The translations under genes and the position numbers were made by a program. From assembly GCA_947623815.1 (NCBI GenBank), contig CANQHO010000007.1, forward strand, positions 1 to 34,575: a DNA stretch of 34,575 bases. The letters are read 5' to 3'. The notes under the pieces were generated by a model that saw only the letters and a list, made by a program, of their open reading frames with translations, did not search any database and was not told the DNA's origin. Shown one piece after another: positions 22,527 to 31,925 of the stretch (positions are counted from its first letter, which is position 1; each line of letters opens with the position of its first letter). The DNA is from an uncultured Bacilli bacterium (lineage in GTDB: Bacteria; Bacillota_I; Bacilli_A; RF39; UBA660).

Positions 22527-23419
22527 CTTCTAAATTTTGATAAATCTATATCTTTATCAGTAGGTATTCCCTGCATTAAAGTACAAACATCGGTAATTAT
22601 TTTATCCTTAGTTGTTTGAAAACTTCCGGTGGCAAATCCTTTTTTATTAGTATATATCCCTTTTAATAAACTCATTTTTTCCATACTAGTATTTTTAGGA
22701 ATAAAATACTTGACAAATATTTTGTCTTTATCTGTAAGTTCTATTTCAATAATGGCGGCATGTCCTAAATCTTTAGCCATAATAATTATTTTTTTATCTA
22801 AATTGATAATTTCTAAACGATCTGATTCAATAGAGGAATTAAGTATAGCAACATATAGTTGATTACCTAATTCGCTTTCCCTTCCTCGTAAATTGACTTC
22901 TTTCCATTTACTATCATTTTTAACAGAACTTACTATCGGAACAGAAGAATAAAATGTTTCATTATTGATTACATAACTATGGACAAAATGGGAATATTCA
23001 TTGATTGTAATCGGTTTTAATACTTGATTTTCATTACAGCCGTGAAAAGCCGCAAAATTTTCATAAATGGCTTCGACAAATTCTGGACGCATATAAGTAA
23101 TATTACTACTTATAAAATCTAATGTAGCAGTATACCCTTGCTTAGTTATTCTTTTAAAACTCCAAGATTTTACTTTTCTTTTTAACTGTTTCATTTGATT
23201 ATTAAAACTAATTAAAACACTATGAGGAATTTTATAATCCAACATCATTTTATTTATGTATGTTTCTATTTTAGATAAACTATCTTTTAAATCTTCAATA
23301 TAATTAAAGGTATCATAATCACTATAAAAATCCGTCGGATTAGGTACTATATCACTTAATAATTTTTTAACTTTTAAATTGTAATCAAAAAGATTTTCTA
23401 CTTTTTTTAAATCATCCAT
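22517..23419 (-). CDS. unknown 300-aa protein
   Basis: Not recognised. Soluble, without membrane segments. The first ~100 residues are helical and charged (KIETYINKMMLDYKIPHSVL, then FNNQMKQLKRKVKSW); the rest is mixed alpha/beta, with EFVEAIYENFAAFHG (~112-126), SHFVHSYV (~143-150) and a beta-rich C-terminal half. A -10-like GCTATAAT lies upstream (plus-strand ~23440-23455). It follows the ApbE-like gene at a distance of 41 bases on the same strand. Confidence 0.7.
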   Translation of the reverse strand: MDDLKKVENLFDYNLKVKKLLSDIVPNPTDFYSDYDTFNYIEDLKDSLSKIETYINKMMLDYKIPHSVLISFNNQMKQLKRKVKSWSFKRITKQGYTATLDFISSNITYMRPEFVEAIYENFAAFHGCNENQVLKPITINEYSHFVHSYVINNETFYSSVPIVSSVKNDSKWKEVNLRGRESELGNQLYVAILNSSIESDRLEIINLDKKIIIMAKDLGHAAIIEIELTDKDKIFVKYFIPKNTSMEKMSLLKGIYTNKKGFATGSFQTTKDKIITDVCTLMQGIPTDKDIDLSKFRRAL

Positions 23420-23460
23420 ATTTACTCCTTACATTTATATTATAGCATAATTTATAAAAA

Positions 23461-24441
23461 TTATTGTTTTAATTGATACTTTTTAAAACTATCGGTAAAT
23501 TCAATATGATCTTTATCATAATACCAAATAGCGGCACTATCGTAATTATTTAATAATTCTTTACTGTCTTTAGAGTAAAAACTAATTAAACTAAGCATGG
23601 TACTAGTTAAAGCACTTTTAGAAATAACAGTGGTTCCATAAATATCATTGACTGGTGTTTTAGTTACCGGATTGATATAAAAAGTATATTTTTCATGGTT
23701 AATTCTTTTAATTCGATTATAAAAGTCAATTGAAGTATAAGCCGCATTTTTTAAAGATATATATTGATAAACACTATCCTTTTTTCCATTAGGTTCTTTT
23801 AAAGCTGCTTTGTATGGAGTATCATCATCTATTGATCCGGTTAAAACAACGGAATCAGTATTGATAAAAAAAGTTTTAATCCCTTCTTTTTTAAAAAGTA
23901 AACCGATTTCATCTACTAAATATCCGATAACGATATCATCTAAATACAAATTCAAATGATTATTTTTAATTTGACCATTTTTTAATTCTAAATTTTTTAT
24001 ATCACTTTCGATATTGGGGATATCATAAGTTTGATTTTTATAATTATCATTCCAAGCATCTACTATATTACCAATACCAATATCAACATAATTACTTATT
24101 TTATACCATTTTAAACCAATTTCTAAAAGATTATATAAATCTTTATCTAATTTTAAATATTCATCATTTTGATTATTAGTTCTTATATCATATAAATTAG
24201 TAAGACCATTTATATGTTTTTTTCTGTTTACTAAATTTTCTAATTTTAAGATTTTTTCTTCACTACTACTTTTTATATTACTAGCCTTTTTAGGATTATC
24301 AGTTATAAATTTAAGATAAAAAACCGTATCAAAAGCATCTACTTTATAAATGTATTCTTTATTTTTTTTACCAAATAAAACCATAAGCAAAAAAAGACTA
24401 AGTAAAATAAAGAATACTGTCCATATTATTTTATTTCGCAT
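23461..24441 (-). CDS. ApbE-like protein with altered active-site motifs
   Basis: A 326-aa protein with an N-terminal membrane segment (~5-24) and an ApbE (FAD:protein FMN transferase) fold: FDTVFYLKF (~39-47), YVDIGIGNIVDAWN (~115-128), LDDIVIGYLVDE (~167-178, in place of LG.IAKGYAVD), INTDSVVLTG (in place of NxGG), and YINPVTKTPVN (in place of HIIDPxTG). The metal-binding Asp of the TADAL motif and the conserved His are absent, so it may be inactive or have other chemistry. It overlaps the upstream glycosyltransferase gene by 11 bases and may act on the same envelope process. Confidence 0.75.
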   Translation of the reverse strand: MRNKIIWTVFFILLSLFLLMVLFGKKNKEYIYKVDAFDTVFYLKFITDNPKKASNIKSSSEEKILKLENLVNRKKHINGLTNLYDIRTNNQNDEYLKLDKDLYNLLEIGLKWYKISNYVDIGIGNIVDAWNDNYKNQTYDIPNIESDIKNLELKNGQIKNNHLNLYLDDIVIGYLVDEIGLLFKKEGIKTFFINTDSVVLTGSIDDDTPYKAALKEPNGKKDSVYQYISLKNAAYTSIDFYNRIKRINHEKYTFYINPVTKTPVNDIYGTTVISKSALTSTMLSLISFYSKDSKELLNNYDSAAIWYYDKDHIEFTDSFKKYQLKQ

Positions 24442-25438
24442 CTTTCAAAACTGATTGATATACTTCAATCATCTGCTCCCCTACTTTTTTTATTTCACAT
24501 TTTTTGGCTAGTTCATAAGCAGCATCTTTTAAAGAAGGTAATTTTCCTTCTAAAATTTTTCTAATCAAATCTTCAAATTCATCATTGTTTTTACCTTTAT
24601 AAACCTGTTTTTTATCTTTTACCCATTCAAATATGGGAATGTCTCTAACAACTACATCTATTTTACTAGAAAATGCTTCTAAAAGAGGTATTCCTTCGGT
24701 TTCTTCTAAGGTAGGAAAAAAATATAAATTGGCTCCCGATAAAGCCGCATGAATCATTTTTTGTTCAACATATCCCGCAAATTTCAAATTGGGTAATTTG
24801 GTATTAACGGCTTTTCTTATTTCTTTAGGTACTAGTTTTAAATCTAAATAACCAAACCAAATAAATTGGTATTCCGGTAATCTTTTAGCCATTTCGACAA
24901 AGTCTAAAATACCTTTTCTTTTTAAATAAAGACCAATCCCAACTACTATTTTATCATTTTTAGAATAATGATAAGTTTCTCTAAATTCTCGACCCAATTT
25001 TTCATCTTTTTTAAAAAAAGACATGTCGATTCCATTAGAAATAGCAGTTATTGGTGATAAACCATATCCTTCTTGAATTTTTTTAGAATATTCAGTTGGG
25101 GATATTATATGGTCTGCCTTACTATAACATTTACAAATCCACCATTTAAATAAAGGCGCCAATTGATTGGAAAATAAAAAGGAATTTTTAAAATCTTCTT
25201 TGGTTGAATGGGCATGATAAACAACTTTTTTTCCTTTCCTTTTAGCCTTTTTAGCCATCAAATAACTTTTGGGTCCAAAAAAGTTTATATCAACTAAGTC
25301 ACAACTATCTAACTCTTTGGCATCAGTTGTGTAATCTATATTATTGGTCTTTAAGGCTTGTTTTTGGTGCTCAATAGCCTTACCAAGGCCAGATTTACCA
25401 ATCATTTTTTGACTTTCAGTATAAAGTAATACTTTCAT
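24431..25438 (-). CDS. LafB-like glycolipid glycosyltransferase (GT4)
   Basis: A 335-aa GT-B enzyme that closely follows LafB-type transferases of lactic acid bacteria: MKVLLYTESQKMIGKSGLGK, GKKVVYHAHSTKEDFKNSFL, ISNGIDMSFF, ERKG-like YLKRKGILDFVEMA, IWFGY and the donor-binding FFPTLEETEGIPLLEAF (~258-274; E-x7-E). LafB adds a second sugar to glucosyl-diacylglycerol to make the glycolipid anchor of lipoteichoic acid. The enzyme acts at the inner face of the membrane. GGAGGG lies four bases before the start. The sugar donor is not determined by sequence alone. Confidence 0.88.
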   Translation of the reverse strand: MKVLLYTESQKMIGKSGLGKAIEHQKQALKTNNIDYTTDAKELDSCDLVDINFFGPKSYLMAKKAKRKGKKVVYHAHSTKEDFKNSFLFSNQLAPLFKWWICKCYSKADHIISPTEYSKKIQEGYGLSPITAISNGIDMSFFKKDEKLGREFRETYHYSKNDKIVVGIGLYLKRKGILDFVEMAKRLPEYQFIWFGYLDLKLVPKEIRKAVNTKLPNLKFAGYVEQKMIHAALSGANLYFFPTLEETEGIPLLEAFSSKIDVVVRDIPIFEWVKDKKQVYKGKNNDEFEDLIRKILEGKLPSLKDAAYELAKKCEIKKVGEQMIEVYQSVLKDAK

Positions 25439-25448
25439 AATCCCTCCA

Positions 25449-25667
25449 CTAATTCATATCAACCAAAATAACATCTTCCCCTATTTTTTTAATTTGACCC
25501 CATTGAATACTAAATTCATCTTTTTTTGAAATCGCAAATCGACCTTTAAGTACGGTTAAAGATATCAAAGTTCCATTAGAATCGATAGTCGCATCCGCAA
25601 TCGAACCTATCTTTTTTCCATCGGATATATTGACAACATCTTTAGATTGTAATTCTGATAATTTCAA
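25449..25667 (-). CDS. YlmC/YmxH-family PRC-barrel sporulation protein
   Basis: A 72-aa PRC-barrel-like protein: KLSELQSKDVVNISDGKKIG, then ADATIDSNGTLISL and WGQIKKIGEDVILVD. The family is found mainly in spore-formers, with ylmC next to sigG in Bacillus. In this window sigG is 5.4 kb away and not adjacent. Two or three starts are possible: GTG/ATG at 25676/25673 lie within the Shine-Dalgarno AAAGGTG, so TTG at 25667, which gives the usual MxLSEL start, is preferred with moderate confidence. Confidence 0.85.
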   Translation of the reverse strand: MKLSELQSKDVVNISDGKKIGSIADATIDSNGTLISLTVLKGRFAISKKDEFSIQWGQIKKIGEDVILVDMN

Positions 25668-25693
25668 AATCATCACCTTTATAAATTATATGT

Positions 25694-26179
25694 TTAATTT
25701 ATTATAATATCTTTCAAGTATTCTTTTATTTCATTAAATAAAGTATCACCAATACATTTTCTTGGTAAAAATAACATAATTTTTCCTCTTCTAGGAAGTA
25801 TATATATCGCATCTTTTTTAATATTGATGGTTTTTATTTGTAACCAAGTATATTCATATTTTAAACTGTTTACTTTAGATGTAATTTTTTTATTATTGAT
25901 GGTAACATGATATTTACCATAAGAATGACATTCTTTTTCATTATATTTAAGCACCATTTTAGCCATTAAAATATTTATGAATCTAAAGAAAATATAAAGT
26001 ATAACAATTGATATAAGGTATATACTTAAAACGGTTAAAATAGATTTTTTAATTAAATAATAGACAAAGAAAAAGTAAAAAACTGTATATAAGATAGTCC
26101 ATATCCATAAGTTTCTTCTTTTACTTTTTATTAAAAATTGATAATGATCTTCTTTCGTAAAATTAAAATCAAATGTCAT
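25694..26179 (-). CDS. YcxB-like two-span membrane protein
   Basis: A 161-aa protein with two membrane segments (~28-46 and ~50-72, LWIWTILYTVFYFFFVYYLI and ILTVLSIYLISIVILYIFF) and a cytoplasmic C-terminal half with the YcxB pattern (KYHVTINNKKI ... YEYTWLQIKTINIKKDAIYI ... LFLPRKCI). The function of YcxB-like proteins is not established. GAGGTGAGGT gives a strong ribosome-binding site. Confidence 0.75.
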   Translation of the reverse strand: MTFDFNFTKEDHYQFLIKSKRRNLWIWTILYTVFYFFFVYYLIKKSILTVLSIYLISIVILYIFFRFINILMAKMVLKYNEKECHSYGKYHVTINNKKITSKVNSLKYEYTWLQIKTINIKKDAIYILPRRGKIMLFLPRKCIGDTLFNEIKEYLKDIIIN

Positions 26180-26190
26180 ACCTCACCTCA

Positions 26191-26475
26191 TTAAAATATA
26201 TCGATATTCGCTATATCTTCATTGATAATACTAACTAATGCCTTTACATTGTATTTTGAAAAAGCATTTTCTATTTTTTCGTATGGTAATAAGAAAATAT
26301 CTAGTCTTTGTCTTAATAAATCATCAATAACTTCTATTTCAATGTTTTTAAAAAAGTTAATAATTTTTTCGGTATTTTTTTGATTACAAGAAATATTGAA
26401 AATTATATCATCATCCCAGTAATCCATAATATCATCGATTACATCTAAACTTACATATTGTTTTAAAAAGTCCAT
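26191..26475 (-). CDS. unknown 94-aa protein
   Basis: Not recognised. An acidic soluble protein (IDDIMDYWDDDIIFNIS, EVIDDLLRQRLDIFLLPYE) with predicted helices. Its ATG overlaps the stop of the 661-aa gene by one base (TAATG), and AAGGTGG lies before it, so it is translated together with that gene and might be its partner. Confidence 0.65.
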   Translation of the reverse strand: MDFLKQYVSLDVIDDIMDYWDDDIIFNISCNQKNTEKIINFFKNIEIEVIDDLLRQRLDIFLLPYEKIENAFSKYNVKALVSIINEDIANIDIF

Positions 26476-28460
26476 TATACCACCTTTTCTTCACAAATTT
26501 CTTCAATCGCACTTCTTAGAGTATTACTTTGCTTTTCGTTTATAACAGTATTTGTTAATACGATATATAAAAAGGCTTCTTTTAGGGTTTTTATATTACT
26601 TTTTAATATTGTACTAAATAAACGTAATACTTTTAATCGCGATATTTTAATACTGTTAATTAAGTAATAATTTTGGTTATTAAAACGATATTGCTCTAAT
26701 AGTTTTATCCATTTATGATTTAATACTTCTTCATAAATTTCATCGTTATAATTGTTTTGGATTACTTCATCATACAATTCGTTATTTGGAGTAATAATTG
26801 TCGATGTTTTTTCTAAATAATTATCTTTAGTTATTCCATAACCAGTTTTAGAAGTAATTTCTTTATCTAACCAAATATAAGAATTGTCTTTTTCAAATTG
26901 ACAAATGTATTGTAAATGTTTTTGATTAGCAAAGTACAAGCGATAAAACATCGTTTTATCGGGATTTATTAGTCGTGATGTTTTTTCTTTGACGTATATT
27001 TCTAAACCCATTTCAATATATTGGTCAAGTGTAGATGCTAAATCATTGGCTAGTAAAAAATTATATTCTTCATGGTTAGCCCGATTAGTAAAAGGTATTT
27101 TATATAATTTGGCAATTTTTAAATTGGTTTCTAATTTTTGATATGGCATTACTAAAACCGCCAAACTATTTTTTGCGACTTTGTTGATTTCAATACCATT
27201 TTCTTTTAAAATTTTAACATTGTTGATAAAGTTGGTAAAACTACCAGCTATATATTTTTCTTGATATAAAGAGGTATTGTTTAAAAAGATACTCGGTATT
27301 TGAAATAACATTTTAATTGCTATGTTTTCTTCTTGCGCTAGTGTTAAAATAGTATTGATTATCTGTTTAGATGAATATAAAATCAAATCATCTAATAGAT
27401 AAGCCATTCTTTCTAATAAATTGTTTTTTTCTAGAGTATCTATTATTTCTTGAACTTTTTCTTCTAAATCATTTTCTATTACAATATTTTTAGTTTCTTC
27501 TTTTAAATTATTTAAATAGGTATTACTAGTAAAAATATTATCATTAACTTCTGGTTTTCCTAAGTTTATTTCTCTAGTAATAGTTGGAATTTCCTCTTCA
27601 TAATCGGTGTTTTCTATATTTTCTACCGGTATTTCTTCATCATTAGGTGTTTCTATATTTTCTAAAGGTATGTCTTCTTCATCATTTGGATTTTCTGCAT
27701 TTTCTAGTGACATCTCTTCATCATTAGAATTTTCTGTATTTTCTACTGGAATATTTTCTTCCATTATAGCATTTAAAGTTTGTTCAATGTTATCTTCATT
27801 TTCTATTTCATTTAACTCTTCTTTACTCTCTTCTTCCTTGACTATTTCATCTGGTTCTTCACTATAAATATGTTCTGGTATTATAACTTCTTCTTCTACT
27901 TCTTCTTGTAAATTATTTTGTAAGTAAATATAATTGTTTCTTTTTATTAAATCTTGATAAAATTCATATAATTTTTCTGGTTCTAGAGAAACCGTTTTAG
28001 CTAAATTATTTATTTGACTCGCTGATAAATAGGTATTGTCTTCTTTAGTTAAAATTTCATAAGCATCTTTATTAGAATTAAGTCTTTGTTCTATTTGATA
28101 CTTTTCTTCATCTTTTAATTTAGGTTGGATAGATAACTCTTGCTTTTTGGTTTCTAACATTCGACAAATCCACACTAAAAGTCCTCTTTGGTCTTCATCC
28201 AATTCAAAATTCAATTGATTATTCAAATTTCCCAGTAAAAGACATTGAATAAATTCTAGGGTAACAAAAACATCTGGTTTTTCCGCCAAATACGGTTTTA
28301 ATAACTCTAAATTTAAATTGACTAATTCCGTTTCATAGTGATTAAAAATATAAAGCATATTTTCAATATCGGCAATTTCTTGTTTACTATCGACTTCATT
28401 TAGTCTATCTTGGTCATTTAAAATACTTTGTTCTATTATTTGTAAATGTTCTTGTTTCAT
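26475..28460 (-). CDS. unknown 661-aa protein with acidic repeat linker
   Basis: Not recognised. A helical N-terminal part (~1-200) is followed by an acidic low-complexity linker (~205-300) with four or five imperfect repeats of the form (I/S)(P/L)(V/L)ENxENxNDEE. The C-terminal ~350 residues are folded, with regular helices (VQEIIDTLEKNNLLERMAYL, then NDLASTLDQYIEMGLEIYVK and similar). No signal peptide or membrane segment. AGGAGG precedes the start. The linker suggests a scaffold or two-domain regulator. It lies in an uninterrupted minus-strand operon with the next four genes. Confidence 0.7.
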   Translation of the reverse strand: MKQEHLQIIEQSILNDQDRLNEVDSKQEIADIENMLYIFNHYETELVNLNLELLKPYLAEKPDVFVTLEFIQCLLLGNLNNQLNFELDEDQRGLLVWICRMLETKKQELSIQPKLKDEEKYQIEQRLNSNKDAYEILTKEDNTYLSASQINNLAKTVSLEPEKLYEFYQDLIKRNNYIYLQNNLQEEVEEEVIIPEHIYSEEPDEIVKEEESKEELNEIENEDNIEQTLNAIMEENIPVENTENSNDEEMSLENAENPNDEEDIPLENIETPNDEEIPVENIENTDYEEEIPTITREINLGKPEVNDNIFTSNTYLNNLKEETKNIVIENDLEEKVQEIIDTLEKNNLLERMAYLLDDLILYSSKQIINTILTLAQEENIAIKMLFQIPSIFLNNTSLYQEKYIAGSFTNFINNVKILKENGIEINKVAKNSLAVLVMPYQKLETNLKIAKLYKIPFTNRANHEEYNFLLANDLASTLDQYIEMGLEIYVKEKTSRLINPDKTMFYRLYFANQKHLQYICQFEKDNSYIWLDKEITSKTGYGITKDNYLEKTSTIITPNNELYDEVIQNNYNDEIYEEVLNHKWIKLLEQYRFNNQNYYLINSIKISRLKVLRLFSTILKSNIKTLKEAFLYIVLTNTVINEKQSNTLRSAIEEICEEKVV

Positions 28461-28468
28461 AAACCCTC

Positions 28469-28654
28469 CTATTGTTGTGTGATAATATCTAACATTTGAA
28501 TATAAAAGATGTAATCACAATCGTTTTCTCTAAAAAAATGTTCTAAAGTTTCTAAAGGTATTTCCATTATATCCGCAAAATAAGTTAAATTTATTTTTTT
28601 ATCTTTCATCAAATCTAAAATTTCATGTTTAATATCACGATACCATTCTCTCAT
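28469..28654 (-). CDS. small HTH-like protein (61 aa)
   Basis: A small protein with an XRE-like helix-turn-helix pattern: INLTYFADIMEIPLETLEHF, with the L-x-x-A..(M/L)xI.....(T/L)..F spacing of a DNA-binding HTH. AAAGGTGTG precedes the ATG at 28654; a TTG one codon upstream is less likely. It overlaps the end of the upstream 477-aa gene by about 20 bases, so the two are coupled. Regulator or a fold partner, undecided. Confidence 0.6.
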   Translation of the reverse strand: MREWYRDIKHEILDLMKDKKINLTYFADIMEIPLETLEHFFRENDCDYIFYIQMLDIITQQ

Positions 28655-30068
28655 CAATCACACCTTTTTCTTTTAAATATTCATCTATTTGTTGTTTTAA
28701 TAAATCTTGTCTTTCTAATTCTTTTTCATCCCTGTTTTTTAAGTCTTCGATTTTCTTTTTATTACTGTAATTTTCTAAACGATTCAATAATGATTTAAGT
28801 TCTCTTTTTCCCGCTTGGTAACAACTTAGTATAAGTACTTTACTACTATCTAAAACCAAATACGAAATAGCTATTTTATCATTATGTTTTTCGTAAACAT
28901 TTTTTAATTTTTGATTATATATTTCTAAACTGGTATCTTCTAAAATATGACCATTTTCAATCTCTTTTATCATATCAAGTAATTCTAAATAATATTTTAC
29001 TAAAATATTTTTTTTCATATCTTGAACGAGGTAATTTCTTAAAGATGAAGTTGATAAATAGTATATTTTTTTAGGTTCATTAGAAATTTCTTTATTTATA
29101 TATTTTTGTTGGTTTTCATAAAAATAGTTATAAAGATTTTTCAAAATATCCATAGTAACTTTTTTTTGACTTAAAAATTCTTCTTGATCACAAGGTTCAT
29201 TTAAAAGTTGTTCTAAAGATTCTACTTCATTATACATAAGACTTAAAAATACGGTATCTTGAAAATAAGGTGTGGCACTGGTTTGCTTTAAAAAATCCCA
29301 ATCGTTATTTTCTTTAGCCAGCAAAGTAATTGATTTTATATATTCTTTTACTTTATCATCTAAATTAGTAATTCTATCTTGATTTTGGAATAGTACTTTT
29401 TGGATTTTGGATAAAATAATTTGTTCTTCTAAAGTAAGTTGTTGTTTAGTTAATTCCGGTTCTTTATCAAAAAATAAATCTTGGTGTTTTTCAACATTTT
29501 CATCTAACTTTTGATTTAAAAAAATTAAAGCATTTTTTTTGGCAATTTCTAAAAGAATAGCGCATTTTGTTTCTATATCAAATTCACATATTTCTAACAC
29601 ATCATTTAAATTATCTAAATCTAAAATTGGATTTACTAATCCCTGATTATCAAAATTGGCTAAAACCTTAATAATTTTATCTATCTTTTCTTTTAATATT
29701 TCTTGTTTACTAGTATTTTCATCAAAATTTGCCATGTAATTTTGAATGTCATTTAAAATAGATTGTTGTTGTTCTTTGACTAATTCCATTTGGGAAAATT
29801 GATAACCTTTAAATTTTTCCATATTTTCTTTGATAAATTTAGCCATATCTATTTGTTTAATTTTTTCATTTTTTTTATCTTTTTCATATATTTCTTCTAT
29901 TAAAGTTTTTAAAATATCTCCATTATATTCACATAATAAAAATGGATTTTCTTGACAAGCATTTAGTAATTTATTTACTTCATCTTTAAAATTATGTAGA
30001 TAATCATATTTTTTTAAAAGTTGTTGTTGTTTATTTTCTAATTCATTTTTTAATGTCAATATTTCCAT
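28635..30068 (-). CDS. unknown 477-aa helical protein
   Basis: Not recognised. Almost entirely alpha-helical and charged, with a coiled-coil-like start (MEILTLKNELENKQQQLLKKY) and end (IEDLKNRDEKELERQDLLKQ). A central section (LTLEEQIILSKIQKVLFQNQ) resembles bacterial scaffold proteins. No membrane segment. Start supported by GAGGTGG. Part of the same minus-strand run as the 661-aa and 285-aa genes, all probably specific to this lineage. Confidence 0.7.
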   Translation of the reverse strand: MEILTLKNELENKQQQLLKKYDYLHNFKDEVNKLLNACQENPFLLCEYNGDILKTLIEEIYEKDKKNEKIKQIDMAKFIKENMEKFKGYQFSQMELVKEQQQSILNDIQNYMANFDENTSKQEILKEKIDKIIKVLANFDNQGLVNPILDLDNLNDVLEICEFDIETKCAILLEIAKKNALIFLNQKLDENVEKHQDLFFDKEPELTKQQLTLEEQIILSKIQKVLFQNQDRITNLDDKVKEYIKSITLLAKENNDWDFLKQTSATPYFQDTVFLSLMYNEVESLEQLLNEPCDQEEFLSQKKVTMDILKNLYNYFYENQQKYINKEISNEPKKIYYLSTSSLRNYLVQDMKKNILVKYYLELLDMIKEIENGHILEDTSLEIYNQKLKNVYEKHNDKIAISYLVLDSSKVLILSCYQAGKRELKSLLNRLENYSNKKKIEDLKNRDEKELERQDLLKQQIDEYLKEKGVIDERMVS

Positions 30069-30124
30069 TTTCCCACCTCTATTTGGTTAATAATAGTATA
30101 CCATATTCCTTTAATTATTCGCAA

Positions 30125-30982
30125 CTAACTACCATTAACGTTTATTGCTTTTACTAGTTTTTTTTCTAAAGAATTTTTAGTATTTAAATAATCTTTGGTA
30201 CTAAGATTTAATTTTTCACAAATACTATATAGTTCATTGTTAAAATCAAAATCATTTACTAAATATCCACTCAAGTAGTACTTTTTAAGAAGTAAATATA
30301 TTTTTAGTTCTTTATCATTTAATACTTTAATTACATCCATACATTTATCGGGTAACAAGTTAATAATTCCCTCTTCTACCAAATCGTCAATTATTGTTTT
30401 TAAGTTAATTTTTAACTTTTGACGATATTCCATTAGATCGTTACTTTCTTTTAATATACTAGGTAATATTAAAACTAGTTTATTAGTTATTTCTCTTTTT
30501 AAATAAAGAGCATTTACCATATCATAATTATATAATAAATTCATATAAGATGTATCTAATATTGTTTCAGTTATTTCTAATATTTGGGCTTTATTTAAAA
30601 AATCATTTACTTTTTTATCGATAATATCGACATAAGGTTTATCAATATAATATTGTTCTAAATTTTTACTAGTTGTCTTTAACAACATTTTATTTTCTGG
30701 TACTTTAATAATTTCATCTTGAAAACTGATAATAGAAACAAAATTTTTCATAAATGGTAAATAAGAAGTTTTATTTTCAAGCATTTCTGCTTTCGTCAAA
30801 GTAAATTCTAAAGCCATTAGTAAAATATTAGCACTTAATTTAGCCAGTTCATTACTATATCTAAAAGCATTATTAACTATTTTTTTATATAAATCCCGCC
30901 AAGAAGCTAAAATCATCATTTTATCAGTTGGGTTTTCAAAAGTATCTAAAAGTTCTATTGCCCTATTTATATAAGCATCCAT
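30125..30982 (-). CDS. unknown 285-aa helical protein
   Basis: Not recognised. Helical, soluble, with short regular helices (AYINRAIELLDTFENPTDKM, ASWRDLYKKIVNNAFRYSNE, and the C-terminal KLNLSTKDYLNTKNSLEKKL). AAAGGTG lies seven bases before the start. It is the first gene of the long minus-strand run and is divergent from sigG, with about 110 bases between. A palindromic AGATAAA-A-TTTATCT lies in that gap (plus-strand 31002-31016). Confidence 0.7.
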   Translation of the reverse strand: MDAYINRAIELLDTFENPTDKMMILASWRDLYKKIVNNAFRYSNELAKLSANILLMALEFTLTKAEMLENKTSYLPFMKNFVSIISFQDEIIKVPENKMLLKTTSKNLEQYYIDKPYVDIIDKKVNDFLNKAQILEITETILDTSYMNLLYNYDMVNALYLKREITNKLVLILPSILKESNDLMEYRQKLKINLKTIIDDLVEEGIINLLPDKCMDVIKVLNDKELKIYLLLKKYYLSGYLVNDFDFNNELYSICEKLNLSTKDYLNTKNSLEKKLVKAINVNGS

Positions 30983-31093
30983 ATATCATCACCTTTAACT
31001 AGATAAAATTTATCTTAACATAGCCAAGTTAGAAAGTCAATTTCTTGTTTAAATTTTTTTATCTTTGCCACTATAAAATAGAAAGGAGAATTT

Positions 31094-31867
31094 ATGGCAC
31101 GTCATAAAGTTGATATTTGTGGCGTGAATACTGCGAACATTAAGGTTTTAACCAACGAAGAAATGACCGAACTTTTTAAAAAATACCAACAAGGCAATCA
31201 AAAGGCTAAGGAAGATTTAATCAATGGAAATTTAAAATTAGTGTTGTCAATTTTAAAAAAGTACAACAATAGAACTGACAATATGGATGATTTATTTCAA
31301 GTAGGATGTATCGGTTTAATTAAAGCCATTGACAATTTTGATTTGGCCCATCAAGTTAAATTTTCCACTTATGCGGTTCCTATGATAGTAGGTGAAGTAA
31401 GAAGGTATCTAAGAGATAATAGTAGTATCCGCGTAGTTAGAAGTGTTAAAGATATAGCCTATAAAGCTTTAAGACTTAAAGAACAGTTAACCAATGAATT
31501 AGGTAAAGAACCTAGTATTTCCATGATTGCCGAAAAATTAGGTTATACAGAATTTGAAATAGCTAATGCTTTAAGCGCTATGAAAGATACCATCAGTATG
31601 TTTGAACCCATCTATAATGATGGTGGCGATACTATTTATCTAGCCGATCAATTAGAAAGCAAAGAATCAATTTATTCATTAGATACTAGAATTGCTTTAA
31701 AAGATGCTTTAAAAAAATTAAAAGATAAAGAACGTTATATTTTAAATTCTAGATATTTTGTCGGTAAAACTCAATTAGAACTAGCCAAAGAAATAGGTAT
31801 CAGTCAAGCCCAAATATCTAGATTAGAAAAAAGTGGTATTGAAGAAATTAGAAAAATGATGAAATGA
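31094..31867 (+). CDS. sigG: RNA polymerase sporulation sigma factor SigG
   Basis: A 257-aa sigma-70 family factor that follows Bacillus SigG closely: KVDICGVNTANIKVLTNEEM at the N-terminus (a SigG-specific anti-sigma-binding region), region 2 with DDLFQVGCIGLIKAIDNFDL and KFSTYAVPMIVGEVRRYLRD (65-108), FEPIYNDGGD (170-179), and region 4 HTH with LAKEIGISQAQISRLEKS (230-247). It drives late forespore genes. Bacillus places it in the spoIIGA-sigE-sigG cluster; here it stands alone, with a strong Shine-Dalgarno (GAAAGGAG). Confidence 0.95.
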   Translation: MARHKVDICGVNTANIKVLTNEEMTELFKKYQQGNQKAKEDLINGNLKLVLSILKKYNNRTDNMDDLFQVGCIGLIKAIDNFDLAHQVKFSTYAVPMIVGEVRRYLRDNSSIRVVRSVKDIAYKALRLKEQLTNELGKEPSISMIAEKLGYTEFEIANALSAMKDTISMFEPIYNDGGDTIYLADQLESKESIYSLDTRIALKDALKKLKDKERYILNSRYFVGKTQLELAKEIGISQAQISRLEKSGIEEIRKMMK

Positions 31868-31889
31868 CAAGTTATAAAACTTGTTTTTT
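31867..31889 (+). terminator. terminator of sigG
   Basis: ACAAGTT (31867-31873) and AACTTGT (31878-31884) form a stem with an ATAA loop followed by TTTTTC. It begins at the last base of the stop codon, so sigG is a single-gene unit. Confidence 0.9.
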
Positions 31890-31925
31890 CTAATGATTTA
31901 GTCTAAACTTATAATAGGTGGTAAC

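Noticed and set aside
27607-27867. Serine-rich plus-strand frame inside the 661-aa gene
   Set aside because: It is antisense to the acidic repeat linker, whose GAA/GAT codons read as Ser/Phe on the other strand.
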